A DNA stretch of 64,000 nucleotides from Pseudomonas sp. PDNC002 (GTDB lineage: Bacteria > Pseudomonadota > Gammaproteobacteria > Pseudomonadales > Pseudomonadaceae). The stretch is taken from positions 317,501-381,500 of the forward strand of contig NZ_CP070356.1 of assembly GCF_016919445.1 (NCBI RefSeq), written 5' to 3'. Position 1 is the stretch's first letter, and each line of letters opens with the position of its first letter. Shown here piece after piece: positions 17,398-28,621 of the stretch. Position numbers and translations under genes: made by a program. The notes below the pieces were generated by a model. It worked only from the letters and a program-made list of their open reading frames with translations. It was not told where the DNA came from and did no database searches.

Positions 17398-18114
17398 TCA
17401 GTGCCCACCCAGATACGCGTTGCGAACCTCCTGGTTACCCAGCAGTTCCGCACCGGTGCCGCTCAGGCGGATTTCGCCGTTGACCATCACGTAGCCACGG
17501 TCCGACAGCTTCAGCGCGTGGTTGGCGTTCTGCTCCACGAGGAACAGCGTCATCCCGCTCTGCGCCAGCTCGCGCAGGGTCTGGAAGATCTGCTTGACCA
17601 CGATGGGCGCCAGCCCCAGCGAAGGCTCGTCGAGCAGTAGCAGCTTGGGCCGGCTCATCAGCGCGCGGGCGATGGCGAGCATCTGCTGCTCGCCCCCGGA
17701 CATGGTCATGGCGCGCTGGTTGCGCCGCTCCTTCAGGCGCGGGAAGAGGTCGAACATGCGCTGCATGTCTTCCTGGGCGTGGTCCATGCCGATGGGGATG
17801 GTGCCCATCAGCAGGTTCTCCTCCACGGTCATGTCGGGGAACACCCGGCGCCCTTCCGGCGACTGCGCGATGCCGTTGGAGGCCACGTAGTGCGCGGACC
17901 TGTGGCTGATGTCCTGCCCCTTGTAGAGGATCGCGCCGCCCGCCGCGCGCGGCTGGCCGAAGATCGACATCAGCAGCGTGGATTTGCCCGCGCCGTTGGC
18001 GCCAATCAGCGCCACGGTCTCCCCCTCGTTGACGGTCAGCGAGACTTTCTTCAGTGCCTGGATCGGCCCGTAGAACACATCGACTTCACGGAATTCCAAC
18101 ATCGGCGCCGTCAT
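17398..18114 (-). CDS. livF: Branched-chain-type amino acid ABC transporter ATPase LivF
   Basis: A 238-residue ABC ATPase: Walker A GANGAGKS at 38-45, signature SGGEQQ at 139-144, Walker B LLLLDEP at 158-164. Last gene of the five-gene operon livK-livH-livM-livG-livF (minus strand); its ATG overlaps the livG stop by four bases. Together with LivG it powers uptake of amino acids through LivH/LivM. Substrate is inferred from context to be a lysine-related or hydrophobic amino acid rather than proven. Confidence 0.92.
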   Translation of the reverse strand: MTAPMLEFREVDVFYGPIQALKKVSLTVNEGETVALIGANGAGKSTLLMSIFGQPRAAGGAILYKGQDISHRSAHYVASNGIAQSPEGRRVFPDMTVEENLLMGTIPIGMDHAQEDMQRMFDLFPRLKERRNQRAMTMSGGEQQMLAIARALMSRPKLLLLDEPSLGLAPIVVKQIFQTLRELAQSGMTLFLVEQNANHALKLSDRGYVMVNGEIRLSGTGAELLGNQEVRNAYLGGH

Positions 18115-18982
18115 GCCAGCTCCTCTTCGTCTGCGCCGAGATAGGCGGCAATGACCTTGTCGTTGTGGCGAATCTCCTCCGGGCCGCCGCGCGCGATGAC
18201 CACGCCGTGATCGAGCACGATGATGTGGTCGGAGATGTTCATCACCATGCCCATGTCGTGCTCGATCAGCAGCACGGTGATGCCGTGGTGGTCGCGCAGG
18301 TAGCGGACGATGCGCGCCAGCGCCTGGGTCTCGGCGGGGTTGAGGCCGGCCGCGGGTTCGTCCAGGCAGATCAGCTCGGGCCGGGTGCACATGGCGCGGG
18401 CGATCTCCAGGCGGCGCTGCTGTCCGTAGGACATCTCGCCGGCCAGGCGGTTGGCGCAGTCCACCAGGTCCACCACTTCCAGCCAGTAGAAGGCGTGATC
18501 CAGCGCCTCGCTCTCCGCACGGCGGTAGCCGGGGGTGTTGAGCACGCCGGCGATGAGGTTGCGGTTGACGAACATGTGCTGCGCCACCAGCAGGTTCTCC
18601 ACCACCGACATCTCGCGGAACAGCCGGATGTTCTGGAAGGTGCGCGCCAAGCCGGCACGGTTCACCAGGTGAGTGCCGCCGAACATCTTGTAGTAGAGGC
18701 GGTTGCCGAACTGCGCCGGGTTGACGAAGTCGCCGCCCTGGAACGGCTGGCCGAGCACCTTGATGACGTCGGTCGTGCCGCCCTGGGTGTTGAGCAGGAT
18801 GTTGCCACCGGTGGCCTTGTAGAAGCCGGTGAGGCAGTTGAACACCGTGGTCTTGCCGGCGCCGTTGGGGCCGATCAGCGCGGTGATGGAGCCGCGTTCC
18901 ACATCGAGGTTGACGTCGTTGAGCGCCTTGATACCGCCGAAGTGCATCATCAGGTGCTCGACGCTGAGGATCTTGTCACCGC

Positions 18983-18986
<4 letters not shown>
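18111..18986 (-). CDS. livG: Branched-chain-type amino acid ABC transporter ATPase LivG
   Basis: A 291-residue ABC ATPase with Walker A GPNGAGKT at 39-46, LARTFQNIRLF as Q-loop region, signature SYGQQRRLE and Walker B ELICLDEP. It is longer than LivF because of an insertion after Walker A (about residues 62-105), normal for LivG. Overlaps both livM and livF by four bases, so translation is coupled. Confidence 0.93.
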
Positions 18987-20284
<1,298 letters not shown>

Positions 20285-20289
20285 CGTGC

Positions 20290-21222
<933 letters not shown>

Positions 21223-21300
21223 GCAGGGCAGGAAAGGCTGACGGCTCGCGCAATCACCGGCTCGTGACCAGCTGCGCGCGTACCGCCGACCTGCGGGGAA

Positions 21301-21327
21301 GCCGGCGCCGCGGGTAGCGGCGCCGGC
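21301..21327 (-). terminator. Strong intercistronic hairpin between livK and livH
   Basis: GCCGGCGCCGC, five-base loop, GCGGCGCCGGC: an 11-bp all-GC stem twelve bases after the livK stop with no T run. It probably stabilises or partly terminates livK mRNA, which would make the binding protein more abundant than the permease, as is common in such operons. Confidence 0.6.
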
Positions 21328-21339
21328 CGGGTCAGGCGG

Positions 21340-22476
21340 TTACTTCTTGAACGCGTCGAGCTGGTGGTACTTGCCCTTGTCGTCCCACTCGTAGACGACG
21401 TAGTCGGAGACTTTCAGGTCGCCCTTCTTGTCCCATTCCTTCTGCCCCATGACCGTGGCGACCGGGTGCGATTTCAGCCACTCGCTGGCCTTGGCCGGGT
21501 CGGTCTTGCCCGCGCCGTTGAAGGCAGCGGCCAGGGCCTGAACCGAGGAGTAGGCATAGAGGGTGTAGCCTTCCGGCTCGAAGCCATTGGCGCGGAATTT
21601 CTCCACCACGGCCTTGCCGTCCGGGATCAGGCGCGGGTCGGCGCCGAAGGTCATCAGCACGCCCTTGACGTACTGCGGGCCGCCAGCGGTGGTGACCAGC
21701 TCGTCGGTGACGATGCCGTCATCGGACATGAACTTGGCGGTCAGGCCCTGCTCGCGCATCTGGCGTACCAGCGGGCCGGCTTCCGGGTGCAGGCCGCCGA
21801 AATAGACGACTTCTGCGCCGGACGCACGGATCTTGGTGACCAGGGCGTTGAAGTCCTTCTCGCCACGGGTCAGGCCTTCGTACAGCACTTCCTTCACGCC
21901 GCGCTTGTTCAGTTGCGCGCGGGTCGCGTCCGCCAGGCCTTGGCCATAGGTGTCCTTGTCGTGGATCACCGCGACTTTCTTCGCCTTCAGCACGTCGACG
22001 ATGTAGTCGCCGGCGACGATACCCTGCTGGTCGTCACGGCCGCACATGCGGAACATGCCGGACAGGCCGCGCTCGGTAACCTGCGGGTTGGTGGAGCCGG
22101 GGGTGATGGCGATGATGCCGGCCTCGTCGTAGACCTCCGAGGCGGGGATGGTGGAGGAGGAGCAGAAGTGGCCGACCACGGCGACCGCCTTGTCCTGGTC
22201 GACCAGGCGGTTGGCCACGGCCACGGCCTGTTTCGGTTCGCAGGCGTCGTCCGCCTTCACCAGCTTGATCTTCTCGCCATTGATACCGCCGGCGGCGTTG
22301 ATGTCCTCGGCGGCCTGGCTCGCCCCGCGCCAATATTGTTCACCGAACGAGGCGTTGGCCCCGGTGTGCGGTCCTGCGACCCCGATAACGACATCGGCCT
22401 GTACTACGGAAGACATGCCCAGCGCGGTGGTGACCGCCAGAGCCAGAAAACCTTTTCTGAAAATCTTCTGCGACAT
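21340..22476 (-). CDS. livK: Periplasmic amino acid-binding protein of the ABC transporter
   Basis: A 378-residue type I periplasmic binding protein. Signal peptide with cleavage at VQA-DVV (about residue 27), then the Leu/Ile/Val-binding fold: GPHTGANASFGEQ at the ligand cleft, a conserved Cys in DDACEPKQA paired with Cys in GHFCSSST, and LTRGEKDFNALVTKIR. First gene of the operon, 95 bases downstream of a sigma-54-type promoter. Related proteins bind branched-chain or small hydrophobic amino acids; here neighbours point to a lysine-pathway compound such as pipecolate (inference). Confidence 0.92.
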   Translation of the reverse strand: MSQKIFRKGFLALAVTTALGMSSVVQADVVIGVAGPHTGANASFGEQYWRGASQAAEDINAAGGINGEKIKLVKADDACEPKQAVAVANRLVDQDKAVAVVGHFCSSSTIPASEVYDEAGIIAITPGSTNPQVTERGLSGMFRMCGRDDQQGIVAGDYIVDVLKAKKVAVIHDKDTYGQGLADATRAQLNKRGVKEVLYEGLTRGEKDFNALVTKIRASGAEVVYFGGLHPEAGPLVRQMREQGLTAKFMSDDGIVTDELVTTAGGPQYVKGVLMTFGADPRLIPDGKAVVEKFRANGFEPEGYTLYAYSSVQALAAAFNGAGKTDPAKASEWLKSHPVATVMGQKEWDKKGDLKVSDYVVYEWDDKGKYHQLDAFKK

Positions 22477-22570
22477 GGAGTTTTGCTCCTGAGGGTTTTT
22501 GTAATGGCGCGTATATGACGTGTTGGCGATTTCTCGTTTAAGCGATTAAGCGATTAAGCGATCTATCGCC

Positions 22571-22586
22571 AGCAAGCCGCGTGCCA
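22571..22586 (-). promoter_or_regulatory. Sigma-54-type (-24/-12) promoter of the liv-like operon
   Basis: On the minus strand: TGGCACGCGGCTTGCT, an exact match to TGGCACG-N4-TTGC(A/T). The expected start of transcription is near 22560, about 85 bases before the livK ATG. Sigma-54 promoters need an upstream-bound activator; a matching NtrC-type site lies at 22782-22798. Between them 22540-22563 has three copies of AAGCGATT-like sequence. Confidence 0.85.
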
Positions 22587-22656
22587 TTCGTTTTTGTTAT
22601 TAACCAAGACCTACAGCAAAAACAGCCAGGGCTGGCAGGCATCAAGCGCTAGACAC

Positions 22657-22709
22657 GTGCAACCCATTGAAAGCAGAAGGTGCAACCAGACAGCAAAAAG
22701 GGTGCAACC
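22657..22709. promoter_or_regulatory. Three phased GTGCAACC direct repeats
   Basis: GTGCAACC at 22657-22664, 22680-22687 and 22702-22709, spaced 23 and 22 bases (two helical turns), about 100-150 bases upstream of the sigma-54 start. The distal two read GGTGCAACC and so contain the NtrC half site GGTGCA. This is the usual enhancer distance. Confidence 0.5.
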
Positions 22710-22781
22710 ATCCTTCCCGTGGACTGGCTCTCCCAGCCACCACAGGCGCAACCCCAACCGTAACCATCGCTGTCACCGAAG

Positions 22782-22798
22782 TGCACATCCGCGGTGCA
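22782..22798. promoter_or_regulatory. NtrC-type binding site
   Basis: TGCACATCCGCGGTGCA: 17 bp with the arms TGCAC and GGTGCA at the spacing of the NtrC consensus. About 230 bases upstream of the predicted sigma-54 start. Suggests induction of the transporter under nitrogen limitation. It also completes the description of the 419-base gap 22477-22895, which has no gene. Confidence 0.65.
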
Positions 22799-22895
22799 GA
22801 CCCGTCGGGGTAACGCACCATAAGAGGCTAGACCAAAGTGCAGCGGCTGCAGGCGGGTTATCCCACGGGAGGCGCCCTCCCGCAGCGAACCCGCC

Positions 22896-24179
22896 TCAGA
22901 TCACCACCCGCAGGCATTGCCCGGCGTGGTAAAGGGAGAATCCGGCCTCGTACAGGCAACTGCGCAGGCCGGCGGCGGAAATCTCCTCCATGGGCCGCAG
23001 CGGCATCGGTAGCGCACTGGCGTCACCATCCAGCAGGAAGTCGGCAAAGGCCTTGCCCACGACGGTGCCGGTGGTGACGCCACGGCCGTTGTAGCCGCTC
23101 ATGGCGACCAGCCCCGGCGCCGGTTCGAACAGGCGCATGAGGTGGTCGGGAGTGAAGTCGATGCAGCCGGTCCAGGTGAACTCCCAGTCCACCTTGCCCA
23201 GCCTGGGGAAGTAGTGCTGCTGGATGCGGTCCGCCCAACTCTTCAGGAACCACGCCGGCTTGCCAGTACCCTTGCCGAGGCTGCCGAGCAACAGGCGCCC
23301 ATCGGCGTCGCGGCGAATGCTGCTGAGCACCTGGCGGGTGTCCCAGGAGCCCTGCCCGCCCGGCAGGATACGCGCGGCTTCGGCGCCCTCCAGCGGACGC
23401 GAGGCGACCTGGTAGTAGTAGCCGGGGAAGAAGGTGCGACGCAGCTGCGTCCACTCGCCTTCGGTGTAGGCGCTGGAGGCGATCACCACCTGTTCGGCGG
23501 TCACTACGCCGCCAGCAGTGATCACATTCCACGCGTTGCCGACGCGCACCAGGCCGACCACCGGGGAATGGTGATACAGCTCGCCGCCCAGGCCCATCAC
23601 CGCACGGGCGAGGCCGCTGACGTAGGCCATCGGGTTGAGCGTGCCGGCGCGGCGATCCAGCAGCGCGCCGGCGATCTTGTCGGTGCCACAGGCCTGCTCG
23701 CAGTCGGCGCCGGTCAGCAGTTCTACCGGAGCGCCGCGGCGACCCCATTGCTCGCAGCGGCTGCGCAGGTCCGCCAGGCCACGGGCGTTGTGCGCCATGT
23801 GCAGGGTGCCTTCGCGGCGCGCCTGGCAATCGATGCCGTACTTGTCGATCAAAGAGAACACCAGCGAGGGCGCGTTGCCGAGCATGCGGTTGACTCGCTG
23901 GCCGACTTCCGCGCCCATGCCTGCTTCGATCTCGTCCGGGGGAATCCACAGGCCGGCGTTGACCAGCCCGACATTGCGCCCGGAGCCACCGTGCCCGGTG
24001 GTGTGGGCTTCCAGCACGCAGACCGTCTGGTCCCGTTCCAGCAGATGCAGCGCAGCGGACAGGCCGGTGAAGCCGGCGCCGATGACACACACGTCGACCT
24101 TGCGATCCCCGCGTAGCTCCGGAGCTTCCGGGCGATCGGGTGTCAGGTATTCCCACAGACATTCTTGGCGAAGCGACAT
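22896..24179 (-). CDS. amaA: FAD-dependent L-pipecolate oxidase-like enzyme
   Basis: A 427-residue DAO-family flavoprotein: the dinucleotide motif CVIGAGFTGLSAALHL at residues 31-46, GHGGSGRNVGLVNAGL just after, and the C-terminal GYNGRGVTTGTVVGKAFADF typical of the family. By order beside amaB and a LysR regulator it corresponds to AmaA of pseudomonads, which oxidises L-pipecolate to piperideine-6-carboxylate in lysine catabolism. Glycine/sarcosine-type oxidase is the alternative. It is separated from amaB by 256 bases of repeats, so it may have its own promoter. Confidence 0.82.
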   Translation of the reverse strand: MSLRQECLWEYLTPDRPEAPELRGDRKVDVCVIGAGFTGLSAALHLLERDQTVCVLEAHTTGHGGSGRNVGLVNAGLWIPPDEIEAGMGAEVGQRVNRMLGNAPSLVFSLIDKYGIDCQARREGTLHMAHNARGLADLRSRCEQWGRRGAPVELLTGADCEQACGTDKIAGALLDRRAGTLNPMAYVSGLARAVMGLGGELYHHSPVVGLVRVGNAWNVITAGGVVTAEQVVIASSAYTEGEWTQLRRTFFPGYYYQVASRPLEGAEAARILPGGQGSWDTRQVLSSIRRDADGRLLLGSLGKGTGKPAWFLKSWADRIQQHYFPRLGKVDWEFTWTGCIDFTPDHLMRLFEPAPGLVAMSGYNGRGVTTGTVVGKAFADFLLDGDASALPMPLRPMEEISAAGLRSCLYEAGFSLYHAGQCLRVVI

Positions 24180-24241
24180 CCAGCGATCCTTCTACGCGAA
24201 CCTTTGTGAATGACTCTGTACAGCTGTGTTCTTGTGTAGTT

Positions 24242-24318
24242 CGTAGGGCGCATAACGCGCCAGCGTTATCCGCCGCAACAGAACGGCGGATAACCTGCTC
24301 CAGGTTATTCGCCCTACG
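24242..24318. repeat. Imperfect long inverted repeat
   Basis: Outer arms CGTAGGGCG and CGCCCTACG, inner arms CGTTATCCGCCG and CGGCGGATAAC. A stem-loop element of a type common between Pseudomonas genes; also able to act as terminator or mRNA stabiliser after amaB. Confidence 0.75.
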
Positions 24319-24333
24319 GTGCTGTGTTGTTGT

Positions 24334-24414
24334 GCAGGACCGAGGGGGACGCCCAGTCCTTGCTCGCGAACGGCCCCGCAGCGGAGTTTGTTCGCGAGCA
24401 AGCTCGCTCCTACA
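24334..24414. repeat. Degenerate REP-like element, second copy
   Basis: Shares GAGGGGGACGCC, TTGCTCGCGAA, CCCCGCAGCGGA and CTCGCTCCTACA with the element at 11545-11627, in the same order; the left outer arm is mutated. Confidence 0.8.
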
Positions 24415-24435
24415 AGGGCATGCGCCCCGGCACGC

Positions 24436-25926
24436 TCAGTCGAAGACTATGCCCTGCGCCAGCGGCAGTTCCCGCGAGTAGTTCACGGTGTTGGTCTGCC
24501 GGCGCATGTAGCCCTTCCAGGCGTCGGAGCCGGACTCGCGGCCGCCACCAGTTTCCTTCTCGCCCCCGAAGGCGCCGCCGATCTCCGCGCCGCTGGGGCC
24601 GATGTTGACGTTGGCGATGCCGCAGTCGCTGCCCACCGCCGAGATGAAGGCTTCCGCCTCGCGCAGATCGGTGGTGAAGATGCACGAGGACAAGCCCTGC
24701 GGTACGCCGTTGTTCAGCGCCACCGCGTCGTTGAAGTCCTTGTAGGGCACCACGTAGAGGATCGGCGCGAAGGTCTCGCTGCGCACCACGTCGCTCTGCT
24801 CAGGCATCTCGACGATGGCCGGCGATACGTAGTAGGCATTGGGGAATTTGTCGGCCAGCTGGCGTTCGCCGCCGAATACCACGCCGCCCTCACCGCGCGC
24901 CTGCTCCAGCGCGCCCTGCATGGCCAGGAAGCTGCGCTCATCGATCAGCGGGCCGATCAGATTGCCTTCCAGCGGATGGCCAATGCGCACCTTGGAATAC
25001 GCAGTCTTCAGGCGGCTGACGAACTCGTCCTTCACCGACTCGTGGGCGATCAGCCGGCGCAAGGTGGTGCAACGCTGCCCTGCAGTGCCGACGGCGCTGA
25101 ACAGCACGGCACGCACGGCCATGTCGAGGTCGGCGCTGGGCGCCAGGATCATCGCGTTGTTGCCGCCCAGCTCGAGAATGCTGCGGCCGAAGCGAGCCGC
25201 CACGCGCGGGCCGACTTCGCTGCCCATGCGGGTACTGCCGGTGGCGCTGACCAGGGCGACGCGCACGTCGTCCACCAGCGCTTCGCCAGCGCTGCGGTCA
25301 CCAATCACCACCTGGCTGAGGTGCTCCGGCGCATCACCAAATTTCTTCAGCGCGCGCTCGAACAGCGCCTGGCAGGCCAGCGCGGTGAGCGGGGTTTTCT
25401 CCGACGGTTTCCACACCACCGAGTTGCCGCACACCAGCGCCAGCGCGGTGTTCCACGACCAGACGGCGACCGGGAAGTTGAAGGCGCTGATCACCCCGAC
25501 CACGCCCAGCGGATGCCAGGTCTCGCGCATGTGGTGGCCGGGGCGCTCGGAGGCGATGGTCAGGCCGTAGAGCTGGCGCGACAGGCCGACGGCGAAGTCG
25601 CAGATGTCGATCATCTCCTGCACTTCGCCCAGGCCTTCCTGGGTGATCTTGCCGGCCTCCCAGGACACCAGTTCGCCCAAGGCGGCCTTGCTTGCCCGCA
25701 GCTCCTCGCCGAACAGCCGAACCAGCTCACCGCGACGCGGCGCCGGCACCTTGCGCCAGGCCTCGAAGGCGTGGGCGGCGCGGCCGATCTTCTGCTCCAC
25801 CTCGGCGGCGCTTTCCAGGCGCACCGCGCCCAGACGGCTGCCGTCGATGGGAGTGTGAATGACCTGATCGCCACCGGTGACCAGGCGGGCGTCGACGCCG
25901 AGGGATTCGAGCAGTGCGGAAATCAT
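24436..25926 (-). CDS. amaB: Piperideine-6-carboxylate / alpha-aminoadipate semialdehyde dehydrogenase-like
   Basis: A 496-residue NAD(P)-dependent aldehyde dehydrogenase: Asn150 in ISAFNFPVAVW, Lys173 in VVWKPSEK, general base Glu252 in LELGGNN and nucleophile Cys286 in TAGQRCTTLRR. This is the ALDH7-type pattern. AmaB oxidises the semialdehyde formed from pipecolate or lysine to alpha-aminoadipate, following AmaA. Divergent from a LysR regulator, which supports catabolic induction. Confidence 0.87.
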   Translation of the reverse strand: MISALLESLGVDARLVTGGDQVIHTPIDGSRLGAVRLESAAEVEQKIGRAAHAFEAWRKVPAPRRGELVRLFGEELRASKAALGELVSWEAGKITQEGLGEVQEMIDICDFAVGLSRQLYGLTIASERPGHHMRETWHPLGVVGVISAFNFPVAVWSWNTALALVCGNSVVWKPSEKTPLTALACQALFERALKKFGDAPEHLSQVVIGDRSAGEALVDDVRVALVSATGSTRMGSEVGPRVAARFGRSILELGGNNAMILAPSADLDMAVRAVLFSAVGTAGQRCTTLRRLIAHESVKDEFVSRLKTAYSKVRIGHPLEGNLIGPLIDERSFLAMQGALEQARGEGGVVFGGERQLADKFPNAYYVSPAIVEMPEQSDVVRSETFAPILYVVPYKDFNDAVALNNGVPQGLSSCIFTTDLREAEAFISAVGSDCGIANVNIGPSGAEIGGAFGGEKETGGGRESGSDAWKGYMRRQTNTVNYSRELPLAQGIVFD

Positions 25927-26016
25927 GCGGACTCCTGAATAGGTTCAGAACCAGTTGGAATGCCAGCAGTAATAAACGGCTTGCCTGGGCACAACAAACG
26001 ACGTTTCCTATGCACA

Positions 26017-26035
26017 TCATTCCGTAAATTCATGA
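26017..26035. promoter_or_regulatory. Candidate LysR-type operator
   Basis: TCAT-N11-ATGA palindrome (outer T-N11-A form) ten bases before the LysR start codon in the 119-base amaB/LysR divergent region. A plausible autoregulatory and activating site. Confidence 0.35.
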
Positions 26036-26045
26036 ACTGCCCACC

Positions 26046-26939
26046 ATGCTGAGCAAACGCCACCTGCCGTCCATGACCGCCCTGCAATGCTTCGAAGCGG
26101 TGGCGCGGCACCTGAGTTTCACCCGCGCCTCCGAAGAGCTGAACCTGACCCAGAGCGCAGTCAGCAAGCAGGTGGCGCAGCTGGAAGAAATGCTCCAGCA
26201 CCTGCTGTTCCGCCGCGTACGCCGCCGCTTGCAACTGACGCCTGCGGGAGACCTGTACCTGGTGGAAGTGCGCAAGATCCTCACCCAGGTCGAGATGTCC
26301 ACCCACTACCTGCTGTCCTACGGCGGCGAAACCGAAGTACTGCGCGTGGCGACGCCGCCGACCTTCGGCGCGCGCTGGCTGATCCCGCGGCTGAACGGCT
26401 GGCGCCATCGCCACCCGAACATCCACTTGGACCTCCGCCAGGAACTGGAACCCGGCGACCTGCTGCAATCGCGCTGCGACATCGCCTTCTTCTTCGGCGC
26501 CGGCACCCTGCCCGGCGCGGAATGCGTGGCGCTGTTCGGCGAGGAGATGGTGCCGGTGTGCTCCCCGGCGATCCTGCCAGCGCAGCCGCTGAGCGAGCCG
26601 ACGCAACTGGCCGATCTGGTCCTGCTGCAGAACGCCACGCGCCAGGAGGCCTGGCACGAGTGGTTCCTGAGCCTCGGCCAGCACAGCGAGCACAGCTACC
26701 ACGGACCGCGTTTCGACACTTTCTACATGTGCATCCGCGCCGCCCAGGCCGGTTGCGGCGTGGCGCTGTTGCCGCGCTTCCTGGTGGAGGAAGAACTGAG
26801 CGAGGGCAAGCTGGTGATCGCCTGGGAGCACGGGCTGGCAAGCCGCAGCGGCTACTACCTGGCGTACCCCGAGCATGCGGCGGCGGTGCCCAAGGTCAGG
26901 GCGTTCGTGGAGTGGATTGGGGAGCGGATGGAGGGGTGA
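26046..26939 (+). CDS. amaR: LysR-family regulator of the lysine/pipecolate genes
   Basis: A 297-residue LysR protein. The N-terminal winged helix-turn-helix (LQCFEAVARHLSFTRASEEL to about residue 60, with LTQSAVSKQVAQLE as recognition part) is GcvA-like, followed by an effector-binding domain. Divergent from amaB with 119 bases between, the classic layout for a regulator of the neighbouring enzyme. The symbol is given by position; the effector is not known from sequence. Confidence 0.85.
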   Translation: MLSKRHLPSMTALQCFEAVARHLSFTRASEELNLTQSAVSKQVAQLEEMLQHLLFRRVRRRLQLTPAGDLYLVEVRKILTQVEMSTHYLLSYGGETEVLRVATPPTFGARWLIPRLNGWRHRHPNIHLDLRQELEPGDLLQSRCDIAFFFGAGTLPGAECVALFGEEMVPVCSPAILPAQPLSEPTQLADLVLLQNATRQEAWHEWFLSLGQHSEHSYHGPRFDTFYMCIRAAQAGCGVALLPRFLVEEELSEGKLVIAWEHGLASRSGYYLAYPEHAAAVPKVRAFVEWIGERMEG

Positions 26940-26959
26940 GTTCAGCGCGGCGCCAAGAG

Positions 26960-27089
26960 CCCCTCACCCTAACCCTGGCTGCGCGCCCCGCTCCAAAGGG
27001 AGAGGGGACTGATCGGTGCAGGCGTACACCACTGCTCTCACTGGCACAGACGGCTCCCTCTCCCTCCGGGAGAGGGCTGGGGTGAGGGG
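26960..27089. repeat. CCCCTCACCC-bounded intergenic element, short form
   Basis: Begins CCCCTCACCCTAACCCT and ends AGGGCTGGGGTGAGGGG, near-perfect terminal inverted repeats. The left half (GGCTGCGCGCCCCGCTCC and GGGAGAGGGGACTG) equals that of 14442-14712, the right half holds one palindromic unit. It lies between the converging LysR and nrtR genes. Confidence 0.85.
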
Positions 27090-27110
27090 GAATGCCCGAG
27101 CGCCGGAGCG

Positions 27111-27803
27111 TCAGACCAACAAACTCCGATCAAACACAAACGCCCCATCCCCCTGCGGCGTAAAGCGCAGCACATGCTGCGGCCGCCCCATTGGCGGCTG
27201 GTGGCGCTCGCCGGTGTCTTCCACCCAGCCCGCCGCCTTCATCCGCTCCAGGCGCCCGCGAAGACTGGAATGCTGGACCTCCTCGCCGATGGATAGCTCG
27301 AACGCCTTCAGCGCTTCCGCCACGGTAAAACGCTCCGGCAACAGGTGCAGCGGCAATGCGCTGTACACCGACTTGCTGGCCAGCCGCTCACAGGCCTGCT
27401 GCACCAGATGGGCATGGTCGAAGGGCAAGGCCAGGCGCTCGCCGCGCACGGCGTCGAGCGGCACGAAGTCGAGATCGTCGGCGGCCAGTTCGGTCTCCGG
27501 CGCCACCAGCACGAGATAGAACACGCTCAGCGACCAGCCGCGCGGGTCGCGCACTGCGTTGCCGACCGTGGCCACCTGCTCCATGTAGGCCGGCTGTACG
27601 CGCGCCTTCTCGCGCAACGCGCGCAAAGCCGCATCGTCCAGGCCGTGATCCGCGCAACGGCCGTTGATCAGCACGCCGGGCAATGCCCATTGCCCCTCGA
27701 ACGGCCCGTGGGCGCGGCGGATCAGCAGCAGCTCCAACCCGCGCTCGGGATTCAGGCGCAGCGCCACGATATCCACGGTCGCCAGCACTTCAGCGGTACT
27801 CAT
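27111..27803 (-). CDS. nrtR: Nudix-related transcriptional repressor of NAD metabolism
   Basis: A 230-residue protein: a Nudix-like domain (residues 1-145) in which the catalytic Nudix box is degenerate (ALREKARV in place of REUXEEXGU), and a C-terminal winged helix (about 150-225). NrtR binds ADP-ribose through the Nudix-like fold and represses NAD salvage genes. It is divergent from pncA, with repeated TTATTTCAC sequences in between that are the likely operators. Confidence 0.88.
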   Translation of the reverse strand: MSTAEVLATVDIVALRLNPERGLELLLIRRAHGPFEGQWALPGVLINGRCADHGLDDAALRALREKARVQPAYMEQVATVGNAVRDPRGWSLSVFYLVLVAPETELAADDLDFVPLDAVRGERLALPFDHAHLVQQACERLASKSVYSALPLHLLPERFTVAEALKAFELSIGEEVQHSSLRGRLERMKAAGWVEDTGERHQPPMGRPQHVLRFTPQGDGAFVFDRSLLV

Positions 27804-27840
27804 CGAAGCTCCTCGAATAGGCTTTCGCCGGGAAAATCCT

Positions 27841-27927
27841 GTGACTTATTTCACCACGCATAGAAAGCATCTTCCACTGCCACCCATTTCCGTTCTTTTT
27901 ACTTGACGACTTATTTCACGTCGTGAA
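27841..27927. promoter_or_regulatory. Candidate NrtR operators, two copies
   Basis: GACTTATTTCACC at 27843-27855 (within GTGACTTATTTCAC) and GACTTATTTCACG at 27908-27920, the second running into the palindrome TTCACGTCGTGAA at 27915-27927. They lie in the 168-base nrtR/pncA divergent region. A related TTATTTCACG stands before the TrhA gene at 31398-31407 (reverse strand). Confidence 0.6.
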
Positions 27928-27971
27928 TTATGTAGCCACGACAGGCCACCAACGGTCAAGCGGAGGCTCCC

Positions 27972-28619
27972 ATGAACCTGATCGCCAGCTTCGACGTAGA
28001 CGCCCAGAAGGGCTTCACCCCGCTCTGCCCCAACGAACTGCCGGTGCCCGGCGGCGATGCCATCGGCGGCGCGCTGAATCTGCTGGCCGAGCGCGCCAGC
28101 CTGCGCCTGGGCAGCAAGGATGCGCACACCGCGCAAGCGCCCTGGGTCGTGAGCGAGCCGGCACAGATGCTGCAACCGCTGTCCCTACCCAACGCCGACC
28201 TCACCTGGGTCAGCCACTGCGTGCCGGGCACGCCGGGCTTCGAACTGCTGGACGAACTGCCGCAGCCGATGGAGTACGACTTCTTCATCTGGAAGGGCGT
28301 CGAGCCGGACCTGCACCCCTACGGTGCGTGCTACCACGACCTGGCGGAACGACGCAGCACCGGGGCCATCGAATACCTGCGGCAGAACGCGGTCAGCCAC
28401 GTGCTGGTGGGCGGCCTGGCGCTGGACTACTGCGTGAAGACCACCGCGCTGCAACTGCGCCGCGCCGGCTTCCAGGTGCTGCTGTACCTGCCGGCCTGCC
28501 GGGCCATCGCGGAGGAAACCGCCAAGACCGCCTGCACCGAGATGCGCGACGCCGGAGTGATCCTCTGCGCGGACGAGAACGAGCTGGACGAGGCCCTCAT
28601 GGGCATCAGGGAGAACTGA
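27972..28619 (+). CDS. pncA: Nicotinamidase
   Basis: A 215-residue isochorismatase-fold amidase with the catalytic triad Asp10 (FDVDAQKGF), Lys108 (WKGVEP) and Cys154 (LALDYCVKT) and metal ligands of the DxH type (Asp50, His52). It deaminates nicotinamide to nicotinate as the first step of salvage. First gene of pncA-pncB-nadE; two bases separate it from pncB. Confidence 0.95.
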   Translation: MNLIASFDVDAQKGFTPLCPNELPVPGGDAIGGALNLLAERASLRLGSKDAHTAQAPWVVSEPAQMLQPLSLPNADLTWVSHCVPGTPGFELLDELPQPMEYDFFIWKGVEPDLHPYGACYHDLAERRSTGAIEYLRQNAVSHVLVGGLALDYCVKTTALQLRRAGFQVLLYLPACRAIAEETAKTACTEMRDAGVILCADENELDEALMGIREN

Positions 28620-28621
28620 TC

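Noticed and set aside
27111..27803. Active Nudix hydrolase
   Set aside because: The Nudix box lacks the REUXEEXGU residues and a winged helix follows, as in NrtR regulators.
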